NCBI GenBank assembly: GCA_025201805.1
Contig: MU619397.1
Coordinates: 13,278-64,235 of the forward strand
DNA from: Parasitella parasitica
Taxonomy: Eukaryota; Mucoromycota; Mucoromycetes; Mucorales; Mucoraceae
DNA: 50,958 nucleotides
Direction: 5' to 3'
Shown here: positions 31,767 to 41,443 of the stretch, in pieces
Layout: each line of letters opens with the position of its first letter
Numbering within the stretch: position 1 is the stretch's first letter
The notes under the pieces: generated by a model
Told to the model about the DNA's origin: nothing
Seen by the model: the letters and a program-made list of their open reading frames with translations, nothing else
Database searches by the model: none
Made by a program: the position numbers and the translations under genes

Positions 31767-33711
31767 ATGTCTAAAATTGACTCTGCAGTATCGACTTTAA
31801 CCGAATGGGATCGTCTTTGGCAAACAGTTTGCGATACGCCTGATGATTTTACCACTTGGGAGCAGCTCATTCGAGTCACCGAGGAACAAGGCGGCGGATT
31901 CTCCAAAGCATCTTCTCCTGAAAGTATCACTCGCCTGGAAACTGTATATGATCACTTTTTGCAAAAGTTCCCACTTTGCTTTGGATACTGGAAAAAGTAT
32001 GCCGATTTGCAGCTCGCAATACATGGTGAGAAAGGTGCCGAAAAGGTGATTACTAGCAAAGATGCGAAAAGCGAGAAAACTATGCACTGACTACTCTCCA
32101 ACAGACATTTGAACGAGGCGTGGTTGCCATCCACAATTCAATCGACCTGTGGAACCATTACATTGATTTTAAAATGAATCATTCAGCCTCCAACCAAGAA
32201 ATCGAAAGGTATCTTCATATAGCATCTCTACTGCATATACTGACCAACTTGTCGCAGCTTACTCGAACGTGCTGCAGTTTGTGTGGGGCTCGACTTTCTC
32301 GCTCATCCATTTTGGGATAAATACATTGACTTTTTAGAGAATCGCATCTCTGCAGAACTTGGGCAAGTGCTTGCACTGTTGGATCGGATCGTTCTAATCC
32401 CAATGCATCAATACGCTCGCTACTATGAAAAATGGCGCGGCATTCGCAACAGCTTGAACCCCTCAGACGCATTGGATCCGGTAACTTTGGACGCCTTTTC
32501 AAGAGAAATCCGCCAGGTTAAAGGCGATATCCCTGCCGCCGAATTTGTGGCCTCGCTGAAAGAAAGGTTGGATGCGCAAACAAATTCAGCGTACAGGACT
32601 ACGCAGGAAGGAACGACCGTGAGATGGGTCTACGAGGCAGAAATAAAGCGCTCCTATTTCCATGTAAAGCCTTTGGATAAACCACAATTGACAAATTGGA
32701 GCAAATACCTGGATTTCGAAGAGTCCCAAAATAACCCTGATCGTATCCGAGCTCTTTACGAAAGATGTTTGGTGCCTTGCGTAACTAGATAATTTGATTG
32801 TGTGATGTGCCATGTTTTGATTGTGTACTATAAAATAGGCTCAATATGAAGAGTTTTGGTTGCGATATGGACGATGGCTGAGCGATAACGATCGACTAGA
32901 GGATGCCAAGCATGCATACGAGAGAGCAGCTTTTACATTTTTACCTGCCGATCGACCTAGCATCAAGATTGCACTTGCACTGGTTTTAGAGGAATTGGGT
33001 GACATTGATCAAGCAAGGGAAGCATTCACGAAAGTATTGGAAGCAAGTGAGTGCATTTAGGCTGATATCTGTAACACGAAAAAACTAACTGTGTAAAAGC
33101 ACCTAATCATATTGAGACTATATTGAACTACATCCATTTTGAAAAAAGACAAGACCCGTCATCATTTGATTCTTTGGTCAACACATATATACAGTCGAAT
33201 CAATTGGATGAGAACGCCAAGGCGTTCTTTACTGTCCAACGCATTAAACATTTACAGCAGGTACCTTGCAGACAAGTGCACAGTATAAACGTGCGCATGC
33301 TAACGACCCTGTACAGCAAAATAATCCTATAGAGAGCACAAGAGAAATATATGCTACTTTAGCAAAGCTGTCTCCTTCGAGCAAATTCTTTTGGATGAAT
33401 TACATCAATTTTGAGCTTGGTTTCTATGGTAGGGAATGTATGCACAGTCAGATTTGAATCACCACTCATAACAAGCAGATCATCTGTCAAAGGACCGTAT
33501 TTTGCAAGTCTTTGACAAAGCCCGTACAAGCTTACCAGAAGAATCTTTGGCCACAATCAATACACTTTATAAAGATTACATTTTGGAGCGAGGCGACTCC
33601 GTGGCAGCATTAAATAGAAAGACGCCGTCAGCAAAGAACACACTAAAACGAGCTGCTGCTGTCGAGGCTGGCAATCATGACTCAACAAAACAGGCTCGCT
33701 TGGAAGCATAA
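31767..33711 (+). CDS. PRP39: Pre-mRNA splicing factor Prp39 (HAT repeats)
   Basis: Seven exons: 31767-32045, 32105-32208, 32258-32780, 32839-33046, 33100-33260, 33284-33428 and 33479-33711 (550 aa). Tandem half-TPR/HAT repeats are clear: LETVYDHFLQKFPLCFGYWK, RGVVAIHNSIDLWNHYIDF, VGLDFLAHPFWDKYIDF, RIRALYERCLVPC, EEFWLRYGRWL, HIETILNYIHFEKRQD and KFFWMNYINFEL. Prp39 is a U1 snRNP component that pairs with Prp42 or itself and supports 5' splice-site selection. The fifth intron (33261-33283) would be only 23 nt yet restores frame with GT-AG ends. A longer alternative with a GTCCAA donor is also in phase, and a frameshift cannot be excluded. Confidence 0.85.
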
Positions 33712-33776
33712 CAGTAATAATCTACAAGGCCAGTTTTTTGGTTTAAATTTATTGATTCATGCATATTATACATATG

Positions 33777-35543
33777 CTACTTTTTATACAATTTGCTCTC
33801 CTTCTCATAAGCATTGGCATCTGGCATGATGTGCTCATTCAAGACCATATGCGCCCTTAATGCTGCTTTTCTGGGCTTTATTTCCTCAATAAATCCTACG
33901 TCGTATTCTTCATACACAACTTGAGGCTCTTCTTCATACAAGTCGTCCTTCCACTTGTCTATAATATCTGGAATCAAATGCGCTTTTGCTATCGTGTCTT
34001 CTAATAATGCATTATCTGTTGGTATATACGTGTATCTGCGGTCTGAATGAATATCTATGAACCTCCACTGGGCATAACAATCCTCTAGCCAAAGATGATT
34101 CACTAATTCAACACTAGGATGTTCGTGCAGTTTTGCGTATTTGTCTCCGGAACCACCACCGCAGATCAAATGGGTGGTGTCTTTTGCGAGTTCAGCCGAA
34201 TACTTTGCTCCACAAGCAGCAATAAGTATGTTGACGTAAGAGCGATATTGAGCTTTGAATCCTGTCAATGCAATAACACACTTTTGCATACTTGACATGC
34301 CTACTTTTGGCACGGGATAGTCAAACAGAGTATCCAAAGGTGAACACCAGTACCCTCTACAATAGGTATTTGATATCCACCAGAAACTTGCAATGCATTT
34401 TTTATCCTGCACTGCCTGCTTGTATTCTATCGAGGATCTATATTTTAGAATGACAACAGTTACTTGATGAGGATTGTAGTCTTCTAAGATTCTTGCACCC
34501 ATCTCTTGGATGTACCACTCTATTTTGGGTATAATTTTCTCCTTTTCTTTATCTGATCGCACGTCTTTGCCCAGATATACAACTTGATTATGCAATGGTT
34601 TGTTTATAGCAATATCTTGGTTTGGTGCCAATACTAACGGAGCCTTTGGATATGGATAGATAGCTGCTGGATCAGGCATATTTTGATAATATATAAAAGG
34701 CGATGGAAGTCTATAAGAATCGTATGGAAACTGATGGTGATATCGAAGACAATCGTCTAGCCATTGGGGAAGTACAACAGGTATGCTCCTTTCCATACAT
34801 TCATTGTAATGTACCTATGATTCTATCAGTTTTTGTTTTGTCTTTTTATGTCTGTCACATATTTACCCCTCTGGGCTCGATGCAAATCAAACATGTAACA
34901 TCTTCACTGAAATCATCTCGGCACTGCCCGCCAAACTTTAAAACCTGGTCATGTATTTCTTTGCATTCCTCAGGTAACTGCAATTTGGCATGGTTAACAC
35001 AGTAAATTCGCATTTCATCTATTCTACATTTACGTCAAGTAATAACAGCACTTGGCCTGACAAAAATTGATGCTTTCCAGGCTCATAGTATGACATACTA
35101 TCGTATCCCTAGTTAAACACATGTCCCAATAGGCTTGTTTTTCACCTACTCGTGTACAAATCCGTTCATAATAGCCTTTTCGACCCATAGTGGCTGTTCA
35201 TCGTTGTCAAAAAAGAAGTGTCAATTTAGTTACCATGGAAATATATCAAACATATACGTTACTGTAACAGACTGTATACTTGGCATTTTCCTGACATCAG
35301 ACACAAACAGGTTTGGCAGTTGCTGGTTTGCAGAAACGCCTCCATTGTTAAATAAAATGTTGTTTAGCTATGCAATCACGATCAGATAGAGTCTATGTTT
35401 TTGTGGAATAGATATCTCACCCTTTGTGTTTGCTCTTTGGGAAGTCTATCGTCAATAGAATAGACAACATGTTCAAATAAATTTATGCTCTTTTTGTCAT
35501 TGATGTGTCTGCCTAGTTTGAGTGTTTCATAAAATCCGAGCAT
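33777..35543 (-). CDS. Multi-BRCT protein, Rtt107/Brc1-like N-terminal half
   Basis: Six exons: 35543-35421, 35367-35263, 35193-35150, 35097-35034, 34977-34867 and 34814-33777 (494 aa). BRCT-like units can be followed by their Trp/Cys ends: VVLPQWLDDCLRYHHQFPYD, CIASFWWISNTYCRGYWCSP, VIALTGFKAQYRSYVNILIAACGA-like core and VNHLWLEDCYAQWRF. The run of N-terminal BRCTs recalls Rtt107 (budding yeast) and Brc1 (fission yeast), scaffolds that bind phospho-H2A and the Smc5/6 complex at damaged forks. The C-terminal BRCT pair of those proteins is not present; the protein ends at KLYKK. The early exons are small and their junctions are the least certain part of the model. It converges with Prp39, 65 bp stop to stop. 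Confidence 0.75.
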
Positions 35544-36005
35544 AGACTATTCACAAAATGAGACGAATATAGAGAAAAGGCGTCAAATGTCAAATCACGT
35601 TCCAGAAAGGAACGTGCTTTTTTTTAGGCGACAGGGTGCCATACTTGATCTACCTTTGAGCGACATGAAACATGCATTTTTCATTCGAATGTTCCGTAGC
35701 TCATCATTCGAATATAAACTGCTGACAATTTAGAATAGTGACTTATGCAAACAAAGTATAGTTCTATGAAAAATGCATGCATTGTTTAATATAGAAGGAT
35801 GAGAATTGGATAAAATAGATTCATGTAAATGGGATTTCAAAATGCAACATCGTGCCTTATAGTACAATTTTTGGATGCAAATAGATTCCTATTTAAGGCT
35901 GCATTGTACAACTTTTTTTTCTCTCTCTATCTCTCTCTTTTTTTTTTATCATTATTGATATTATTATTCCTTGGTGCTTCTTTTACCTTCATTACGTTTA
36001 GAGAA
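35544..36005. promoter_or_regulatory. Divergent promoter of BRCT gene and casein kinase
   Basis: 462 bp between two divergent start codons. It holds a perfect 14-bp inverted repeat (CATGCATTTTTCAT at 35671-35684 and its complement at 35766-35779), two TTCGAATR sites near 35684 and 35707, and a pyrimidine-rich 5' leader with CT repeats (35918-35950) just before the kinase ATG. Confidence 0.5.
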
Positions 36006-37432
36006 ATGTCTGCTCAGTCACCATCTCGTGCATCAAATAACATTGTTGGCATCCATTTCAAAGTCGGTAAAAAGATCGGTCAAGGTAGTTTTGGCATCAT
36101 ATACCAAGGTAACATCAACTACTTGTACATCACTCGTAAAATATAACAACAACTAAAAAGGCACAAATCTACTGAACAATGAGCAAGTGGCAATAAAATT
36201 TGAGCCGAGAAACAGCGATGCGCCTCAACTAAGGGATGAATACAGAGCATATAAAATAATGGCTGGATCATGTATGTGGTAGTAAGAAATTCATGCATAT
36301 GGTTTACCTTAACAAATGATAGTAGCTGGTATCCCCAAGGCCTATTATTTCGGTCAAGAAAGCTTACATAACATTCTAGTGATTGACCTGTTAGGCCCAA
36401 GCTTGGAGGATTTGTTTGATTTATGTGGCAGGACCTTTAGTGTTAAAACTGTCGCGATGTTGGCTATTCAGATGATTTCAAGAGTAGAATCTATACATGA
36501 AAAAGACATGATTTATCGTGATATAAAGCCAGATAATTTCTTAATCGGCAGACCAGGATCAACGCAAGAGAATGACATATTCGTTGTCGACTTTGGTATG
36601 GCAAAATTATTTCGCGATAAAAGAACAAAGCAGCATATACCTTACAAAGAAAGAGAAAGCTTATCTGGCACAGCAAGATACATGAGCATCAATACACATC
36701 TAGGAAGAGGTTCGTAGTTGTATTATTTGTATTGCAACAATAACCCTTTTAATATTCATGCAATTAAACGTAGAGCAATCTCGTCGTGATGATCTCGAGG
36801 CACTAGGTCATGTGTTTTTGTACTTTCTAAGAGGCTCTTTGCCGTGGCAGGGCATAAGGGTTCGAACGAACAAGCAAAAATATGAAAAAATTGGCGAAAA
36901 AAAGCAAACAATTGGCATCAGATCATTGTGCGGAGGTTACCCTAGTAAGTATACACGTTTCGCATTCAAATGGGTAGAATTATTCATATCAAAGGCAGAT
37001 CAATTCGTCAAGTACTTGCAGTACTGTAGAAAACTAAGCTTTGACGAAACCCCAGACTACATATGGCTCAAAAAGTTATTTGCAGACTTGATTAAAGAAT
37101 TAGGTGTTCGAGACGACGGTATTTATGACTGGACTCTTTTGAACGATGGAAAAGGCTGGAAAACTGTAAAAAAAGAAAAACCACCATCTCCTAAACTGAT
37201 AATGCCACCACCTCTTCTGCTTCCTTTGCATTACGATAGCAAAATACAAGGACACTCTAAAGCTTCATCAAAGGCACAATTGAAAAAAAACCATCAAACA
37301 TTTAAAGACTTCTCGCCAGGGCAGCCATCTTCTCACAATGATAGCGAACTTAGCTCCCAAGATAAAACAATCTGTTCAAACCTATTGCCAATCAATTGGA
37401 AAAAAATCGGAGCGTTTTTAATATGTAGATAA
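36006..37432 (+). CDS. Casein kinase I, Yck-type
   Basis: Five exons: 36006-36108, 36161-36271, 36323-36709, 36774-36944 and 36999-37432 (401 aa). The glycine loop [12 protein letters not shown] and catalytic Lys in VAIKFEP are present. The catalytic loop is [12 protein letters not shown] (the Tyr form typical of Yck-type kinases), followed by [11 protein letters not shown] and the CK1 signature [41 protein letters not shown] follows. Yck kinases act at the plasma membrane and vacuole through C-terminal palmitoyl cysteines; here the end is ...GAFLICR, with one Cys near the terminus rather than the usual CC, so anchoring is uncertain. All introns are 51-65 nt. Confidence 0.93.
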
Positions 37433-37734
37433 CATGCAAATTCAGACTTATAAACAAAATACAAAAGCCACAATGCTGATATGTCTAATGATTTCCATCT
37501 TTTTTATTTGATAGCTTTATAGGATACGAGCTCAACGATAACATTTGGTCTTTTTTTGAGCACTTGAAAAGTCAAGAGATCTTTTGTTTCTCTTACCAAA
37601 AAACCTGTGATGTATCCAAACTGTGCTCAAGCATTTGCTAATTTATACCAATAAAAGCGGAATCTCATGAATATAAAAATAGGGGGTGGTGTACATGTAA
37701 ATGTCTAAATTGAGTGAGTTTAGTGCACTTAATA
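37433..37734. other. Intergenic
   Basis: 3' flank of the casein kinase gene, AT-rich, leading into the decayed element. No gene is seen. Confidence 0.4.
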
Positions 37735-37814
37735 CGGATGTTTGAAAACACTGCTCACTTTTTTGATGAAGCTAATTTGCTCAACATTTCGAGAATAAAT
37801 TGCCCGTATTTCAT

Positions 37815-37926
37815 GTTCAAGTGCTATTCTGGAGATGTCATACAACATCTGCACTATTGGATCATCCCTGTATTCCAAACTAAGCAGTGAGACTTCTTGT
37901 TTTGTTAATACATGTATCCGAGTGCA
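37815..37926 (-). pseudogene. Middle fragment of the PD-(D/E)XK element protein
   Basis: The minus strand reads ALGYMY, then after a one-base shift LTKQEVSLLSLEYRDDPIV and YDISRIALEHEIR. This lines up with ALGYVFMEQKCSLFGLQYKEDP and LYRIAKEALDHHLQ of the intact gene at 19.4-20.7 kb. It is inverted relative to the C-terminal fragment that follows. Confidence 0.6.
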
Positions 37927-38018
37927 ACCATTTCTGATAGCGGCGTGATTAAGAAATCCGAGATGAAGGACCGTTGAAGTATTGTTGAACGTCTGTGAAA
38001 ATAACTAGGATCAATATA

Positions 38019-38402
38019 AAAGAATAATAGAGGCAATTGAAGAGGATGGAAATGATTCAAAACCAAATGATGGCTTGATCTACAATGAAACATGTATACG
38101 AAAATACACAAAGCAGCTTTCTAATTCATCCATGCCAAAGCCTTTAGCGTTATCACCAACAGTTCAGGCAAGTAGCAGTAGAAAATCCAATCATAAAAGT
38201 CCATTGAGAACCACTGCTCCAAACCCAAAAATAGACAGATATGGAATGGGTAAAAGAGTTTGTTGAAGAATATAGGACTACAAAAAAGAGAATGAATTGG
38301 AAAACGTGCTTTGACGAGGGACGTAATGCTGGTTATCTGGGAACATATTCAAATCCTCAAAGTCTTAAAAACACCTTTAACAAGCTTAATCCAAAACATT
38401 AA
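38019..38402 (+). pseudogene. C-terminal fragment of the PD-(D/E)XK element protein
   Basis: RIIEAIEEDGNDSKP and LIYNETCIRKYTKQL correspond to RRILEATNENEPN and VLYTETCLHKYRWQY of the intact gene. After a one-base shift near 38240, EWVKEFVEEYRTTKKRMNWK, TCFDEGRNAGYLGTY and SLKNTFNKLNPKH match its C-terminus to the stop at 38400-38402. The linker between is unlike. Confidence 0.65.
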
Positions 38403-38848
38403 TTATGTTTTATATCATTTGAGTTTATTCATACCAACATTCTATCCCCATCCATTTATAATTACAATAGTAGTTGATATACATGTACCAGTTTTTTTTT
38501 ATTCCTTATTTCTTTTAATATGTATAGTAAATAAGATATCTGTAAGAATCTTTATAGGATCTGGAGTTTTGAACGCATATAACTGTATACCTTTCACCTT
38601 ATTCGTCTGAACTTAACCCTATCGAGATGGATTGAAAATGTTCAAGAACCGAGTCCGAAGAAGTAAATTGGCAAATGCAGAAACACTTTCTTCAAGACTA
38701 TTTCTGTTGAACACATACAAGATTTCATCCAGCACTTGATCGACGTATCCCTCAAATGCTTGAATAAAAAGTGGGCAATTTATTATCGAAATTAGTTTCA
38801 AAAAAGTGAGCGGTGTTTTCAAACATTCGGTAAATTGAGGGTGAAAGC

Positions 38849-39280
38849 ATATAACAGTATCAAGATCTACTACACTAAAGAATCTCGGAGTCGTGGTATG
38901 AATAGATCTGGATCAGTTTTTTTTATGGAATTATTGCCAATTACTACAACAGCCGCCTACATTCAGGGAAATTGCTTTAATCATTGCCTAAAAGAGACTA
39001 ACCGCTAGTAGACTATGAAATCTAAATACATTCTCATATCTTGTAATGCATCTTGGAGTCAATAATTACGTCGAGTTTGTCGACAACTTGAAATTTCCGG
39101 CAAATCAATTGGATTGTTTCTCTAATTTTGATGGATTTGCTGGTGGAACTATTACATCTGAATCCTCAAGGTATTCTCAGAAAACGCGGGACCTTAACCA
39201 ATTTGAGTCAAGTTCTTTATAAAAGGTTCTTTTCTCGCCTATCATTGCTGATCTTTCTTTCGCTTTTTGTGTTGCTCGGA
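38849..39280. other. Upstream region of the sugar transporter
   Basis: About 430 bp upstream of the transporter ATG. The open frame extends to 39128 without a better start, so ATG 39281 is taken. AT-rich; a pyrimidine-rich leader (39229-39270) precedes the ATG. Confidence 0.4.
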
Positions 39281-40810
39281 ATGGCTGAAAATAACATCAA
39301 GGGCATTTTATCTGAGTATGATAACGAATCTGTTGTTACCAGGCAAGCAATTCACCGTGGTGGTCGAAAATCCATCTACATGGCCGGTGTTGTTGCTGCT
39401 GGAGGTGGATTTGTCGTTGGCTTTGATACAGGCGCTGTATCCGGTACCATGGTATTGCAGCCATTTATCGACAAATTCCTAAATGTGGATGCCACTTATC
39501 GCTCTGCTCTTTTGGTTGCCATGATGTTATTAACTGCCACTATTGGTGGTTTAGCTTCCGGCAATGTATGTGGTAAGTATTTTGTGTAGCACACATCATA
39601 TGTATATCAAACTAAGCTTGCTATAGATTACATGGGTCGTAAAAATACAATTCTTCTTGGTACGAGTGTGTTTGGCATCGGCGCTCTTTTTGAAACAATC
39701 GGTTATAACTTTGGTTTACTCATGGCCGGCCGTCTTTTTGTTGGTCTTGGTGAAGGTTTTTTGACCAATGCTATCCCACTTTACCACACCGAGATCGCTC
39801 CTCCCGACATTCGTGGTCGACTGATCACTCTATTCAGTGCCATGTCATCTGTGGGCACTATTGTTGGTTATTTCGTCAACTTTGGCACTTCTTACCTTGG
39901 CAATGACTGGGCTTGGCGTACTCCATTTTTGGTTCAACTACTCGTTTGCATCTTTTTGCTGTCTGCGTATTTCTTGCCCTATTCTCCTCGTTGGCTCATC
40001 GATAAAGGCCGTAAAGAAGAAGCTTTGTTGGTCCTTGCTAAGCTCCATGAATCGACAGTTGAAGATCCCGAAGTTCGTAACGAATACCAATGTATTTGTG
40101 AAGAGATCCGAGTTGAACGTTCTTTTGGTACTCGTACCTACGTCGAGTGTTTCCGCGGCACTAATTTGAAGCGTACACTTTTTGCCTTATTCACTGGTAA
40201 CGGTGCTGCGTTTACTGGTACTTATTCCATCACTTACTATGCTCCTTCTATTTTTCAGCAAGCCGGGGTGGGGAGCACTTCCATTTCACTAGCTACGAGC
40301 GGCGCGAGCAACATTCTTGTCTTGATTGTCACCTTGTTGACAGTATTATTCATCGACCGTTTGGGTCGGCGTGGAATTTTTGCTTCTGGTGCTATTGTTA
40401 TGGGTCTCTCCATGTACATTGTTGGCGGCCTCTTTCAAGGCTACAGTTTCATTGACGACGAAGGCAATGTTGGGCTATCAAACAAGCATGCTCAAGCTTG
40501 CGTTATCGCCTTTGTGTTTATTTTCCAAGCAGCTTATGCTTACAGTTGGGGGCCTGTTGCCTACATTTATCCTGCTGAAATCTCCAATATGCGTACTCGT
40601 GCTAAAGTTATTGCTCTTGCATATGGCTTGAACTGGGCGATCGGTATCTTTATGACGTTTGTCATGCCAATCTTTATGAACAACACCATCTATGGCGGCT
40701 ATTACTTTTTCGGTGCCTGCTGTAGCATCCTCTCTATCGGCAGTTTCTGGCTCCCAGAAACTAAAGGAAAAACTTTGGAGGAAATTGATCGCATGTTTAA
40801 TCCTCTCTAG
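39281..40810 (+). CDS. MFS sugar porter (hexose transporter-like)
   Basis: Two exons, 39281-39572 and 39627-40810 (491 aa, normal for the family). Twelve hydrophobic segments can be traced. Sugar-porter motifs: GGFVVGFDTGAVSG in helix 1, DYMGRKNTILLG after helix 2, GLGEGFLTNAIPLYHTEIAP, YSPRWLIDKGRKEEAL at the end of helix 6 (PESPR becomes PYSPR), DRLGRRGIFASG after helix 8, and LPETKGKTLEEIDRMF at the C-terminus. It should move hexoses by proton symport or facilitated diffusion across the plasma membrane. The start MAENNIKG is chosen because upstream codons are not conserved-looking. The codon pattern (many -T/-C synonymous endings such as CGT, GGT, ACT) suggests high expression. A riboswitch-like RNA lies 224 bp downstream. 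Confidence 0.92.
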
Positions 40811-41443
40811 CGTTGAAACGGGTATATTTCTTTTATCTCAATCAATCATACTAACCAAACTATCTTTAAAATAAACATTCGCCATAGTTGTCCTGCCCCC
40901 CGCCTCTGGTCCTCACCGGGTCTCTGGTCATTTAGCTGTGGACTACTGCTTACTCTTTTCGGTCTTATGGTGGGGATCCATGCGTTGGGATGGTAACTTG
41001 CTATTCTTTCAATTGTACTAAAAAAAAGGACAATCGAGGGGTGCTAGACCTAACGGTCGGCTGAGATTATACCCTTAAGAGCGGACCATGTTAATGCATG
41101 CGACGGCCACGAGTTCCCATTTGTACAATTGCTTTTTTTCTCATTTTTATGCCAGGTAACGTATCATCTTGCTACACATTCTCTCTGCGCTTCCACATAT
41201 AGTTGGTGGTCTTTGTTTGCTTGACCATTGTTTTTGAATTTGGCATTTGGCATTTGACAATTGACATTTGGGCTTGTCCTAATCTCATGCTCTTATGGTA
41301 TCTCTCGTTGGGATCCTTGTTTATAGTTGCTGTTGGTCGTATCAGCATGTGTGTTTGTGTGTGTTTCTCAATAAAAGTTGTGATTTTCCAGTGGTTTTTT
41401 TATTATAAATAGTGGTTTATTAAATGACGAATAAGTTACTATT
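40811..41443 (+). other. Region downstream of transporter: possible spliced non-coding transcript
   Basis: AATAAA-like signals occur at about 40869 (end of the transporter transcript) and 41370. Between them lies unusually GC-richer DNA (from 40885), a short uORF-like frame (ATG at 40969, MVGIHALGW), a GTAACT donor-like site at about 40992, the riboswitch-like element, and a strong acceptor-like end (pyrimidine tract to ATGCCAG near 41155). No protein-coding exon was recognised after the acceptor before the convergent glucanase stop at 41444. Confidence 0.4.
41034..41112 (+). promoter_or_regulatory. TPP (thiamine pyrophosphate) riboswitch-like RNA
   Basis: Conserved THI-element blocks occur in the right order: GGGGTGC (41038-41044), hairpin GACC-TAAC-GGTC, GGCTGAGA (41059-41066), TATACCCTT (41069-41077, ACCC pairing back to GGGT), then GA-rich GAGCGGACC. 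A hairpin CATG-TTAATG-CATG follows, then GCG (41087-41103), matching the consensus UAAUGCCAGCG block. TCGA/CGAG around the ends could form P1. The P4 stem is weaker than consensus. Fungal TPP riboswitches lie in introns of thiamine genes and control splicing; this one lies in a plausible intron (about 40992-41155), but no thiamine gene follows. It is either linked to the upstream transporter's 3' region or orphaned. Confidence 0.55.

Larger units (their letters stand above)
37735..38848. mobile_element. Decayed relative of the palindromic nuclease element
   Basis: The ends are imperfect inverted repeats. GATGTTTGAAAACACTGCTC followed by CTTTTTTGA (from about 37738) is mirrored by a sequence ending TTTTCAAACATTCGGTAAAT at about 38816-38836. 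The right terminus (38826-38845) matches the sub-terminal motif of the 4.1-kb palindrome (18521-18540). Inside are two pieces of the same nuclease family in opposite orientations: a middle segment on the minus strand (37815-37926) and the C-terminal region on the plus strand (38019-38402). A minus-strand open frame at 38619-38762 (containing FEGYVDQVLDEILYVFNRNS) is unassigned. The N-terminal D...ExQ region is absent, so the element cannot make a full protein. Confidence 0.6.

Noticed and set aside
35221-35262. GT-AC or other non-canonical intron in the BRCT gene
   Set aside because: An apparent exon start without AG at 35220 tempted this. A normal acceptor at GAACAG (35194) is in phase and has a pyrimidine tract, so no unusual intron is needed.
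41203-41412. 69-aa hydrophobic open frame after the riboswitch-like RNA
   Set aside because: Low-complexity, Val/Cys/Phe-rich and ending inside a GT repeat and AATAAA signal. No sign of a real membrane protein.
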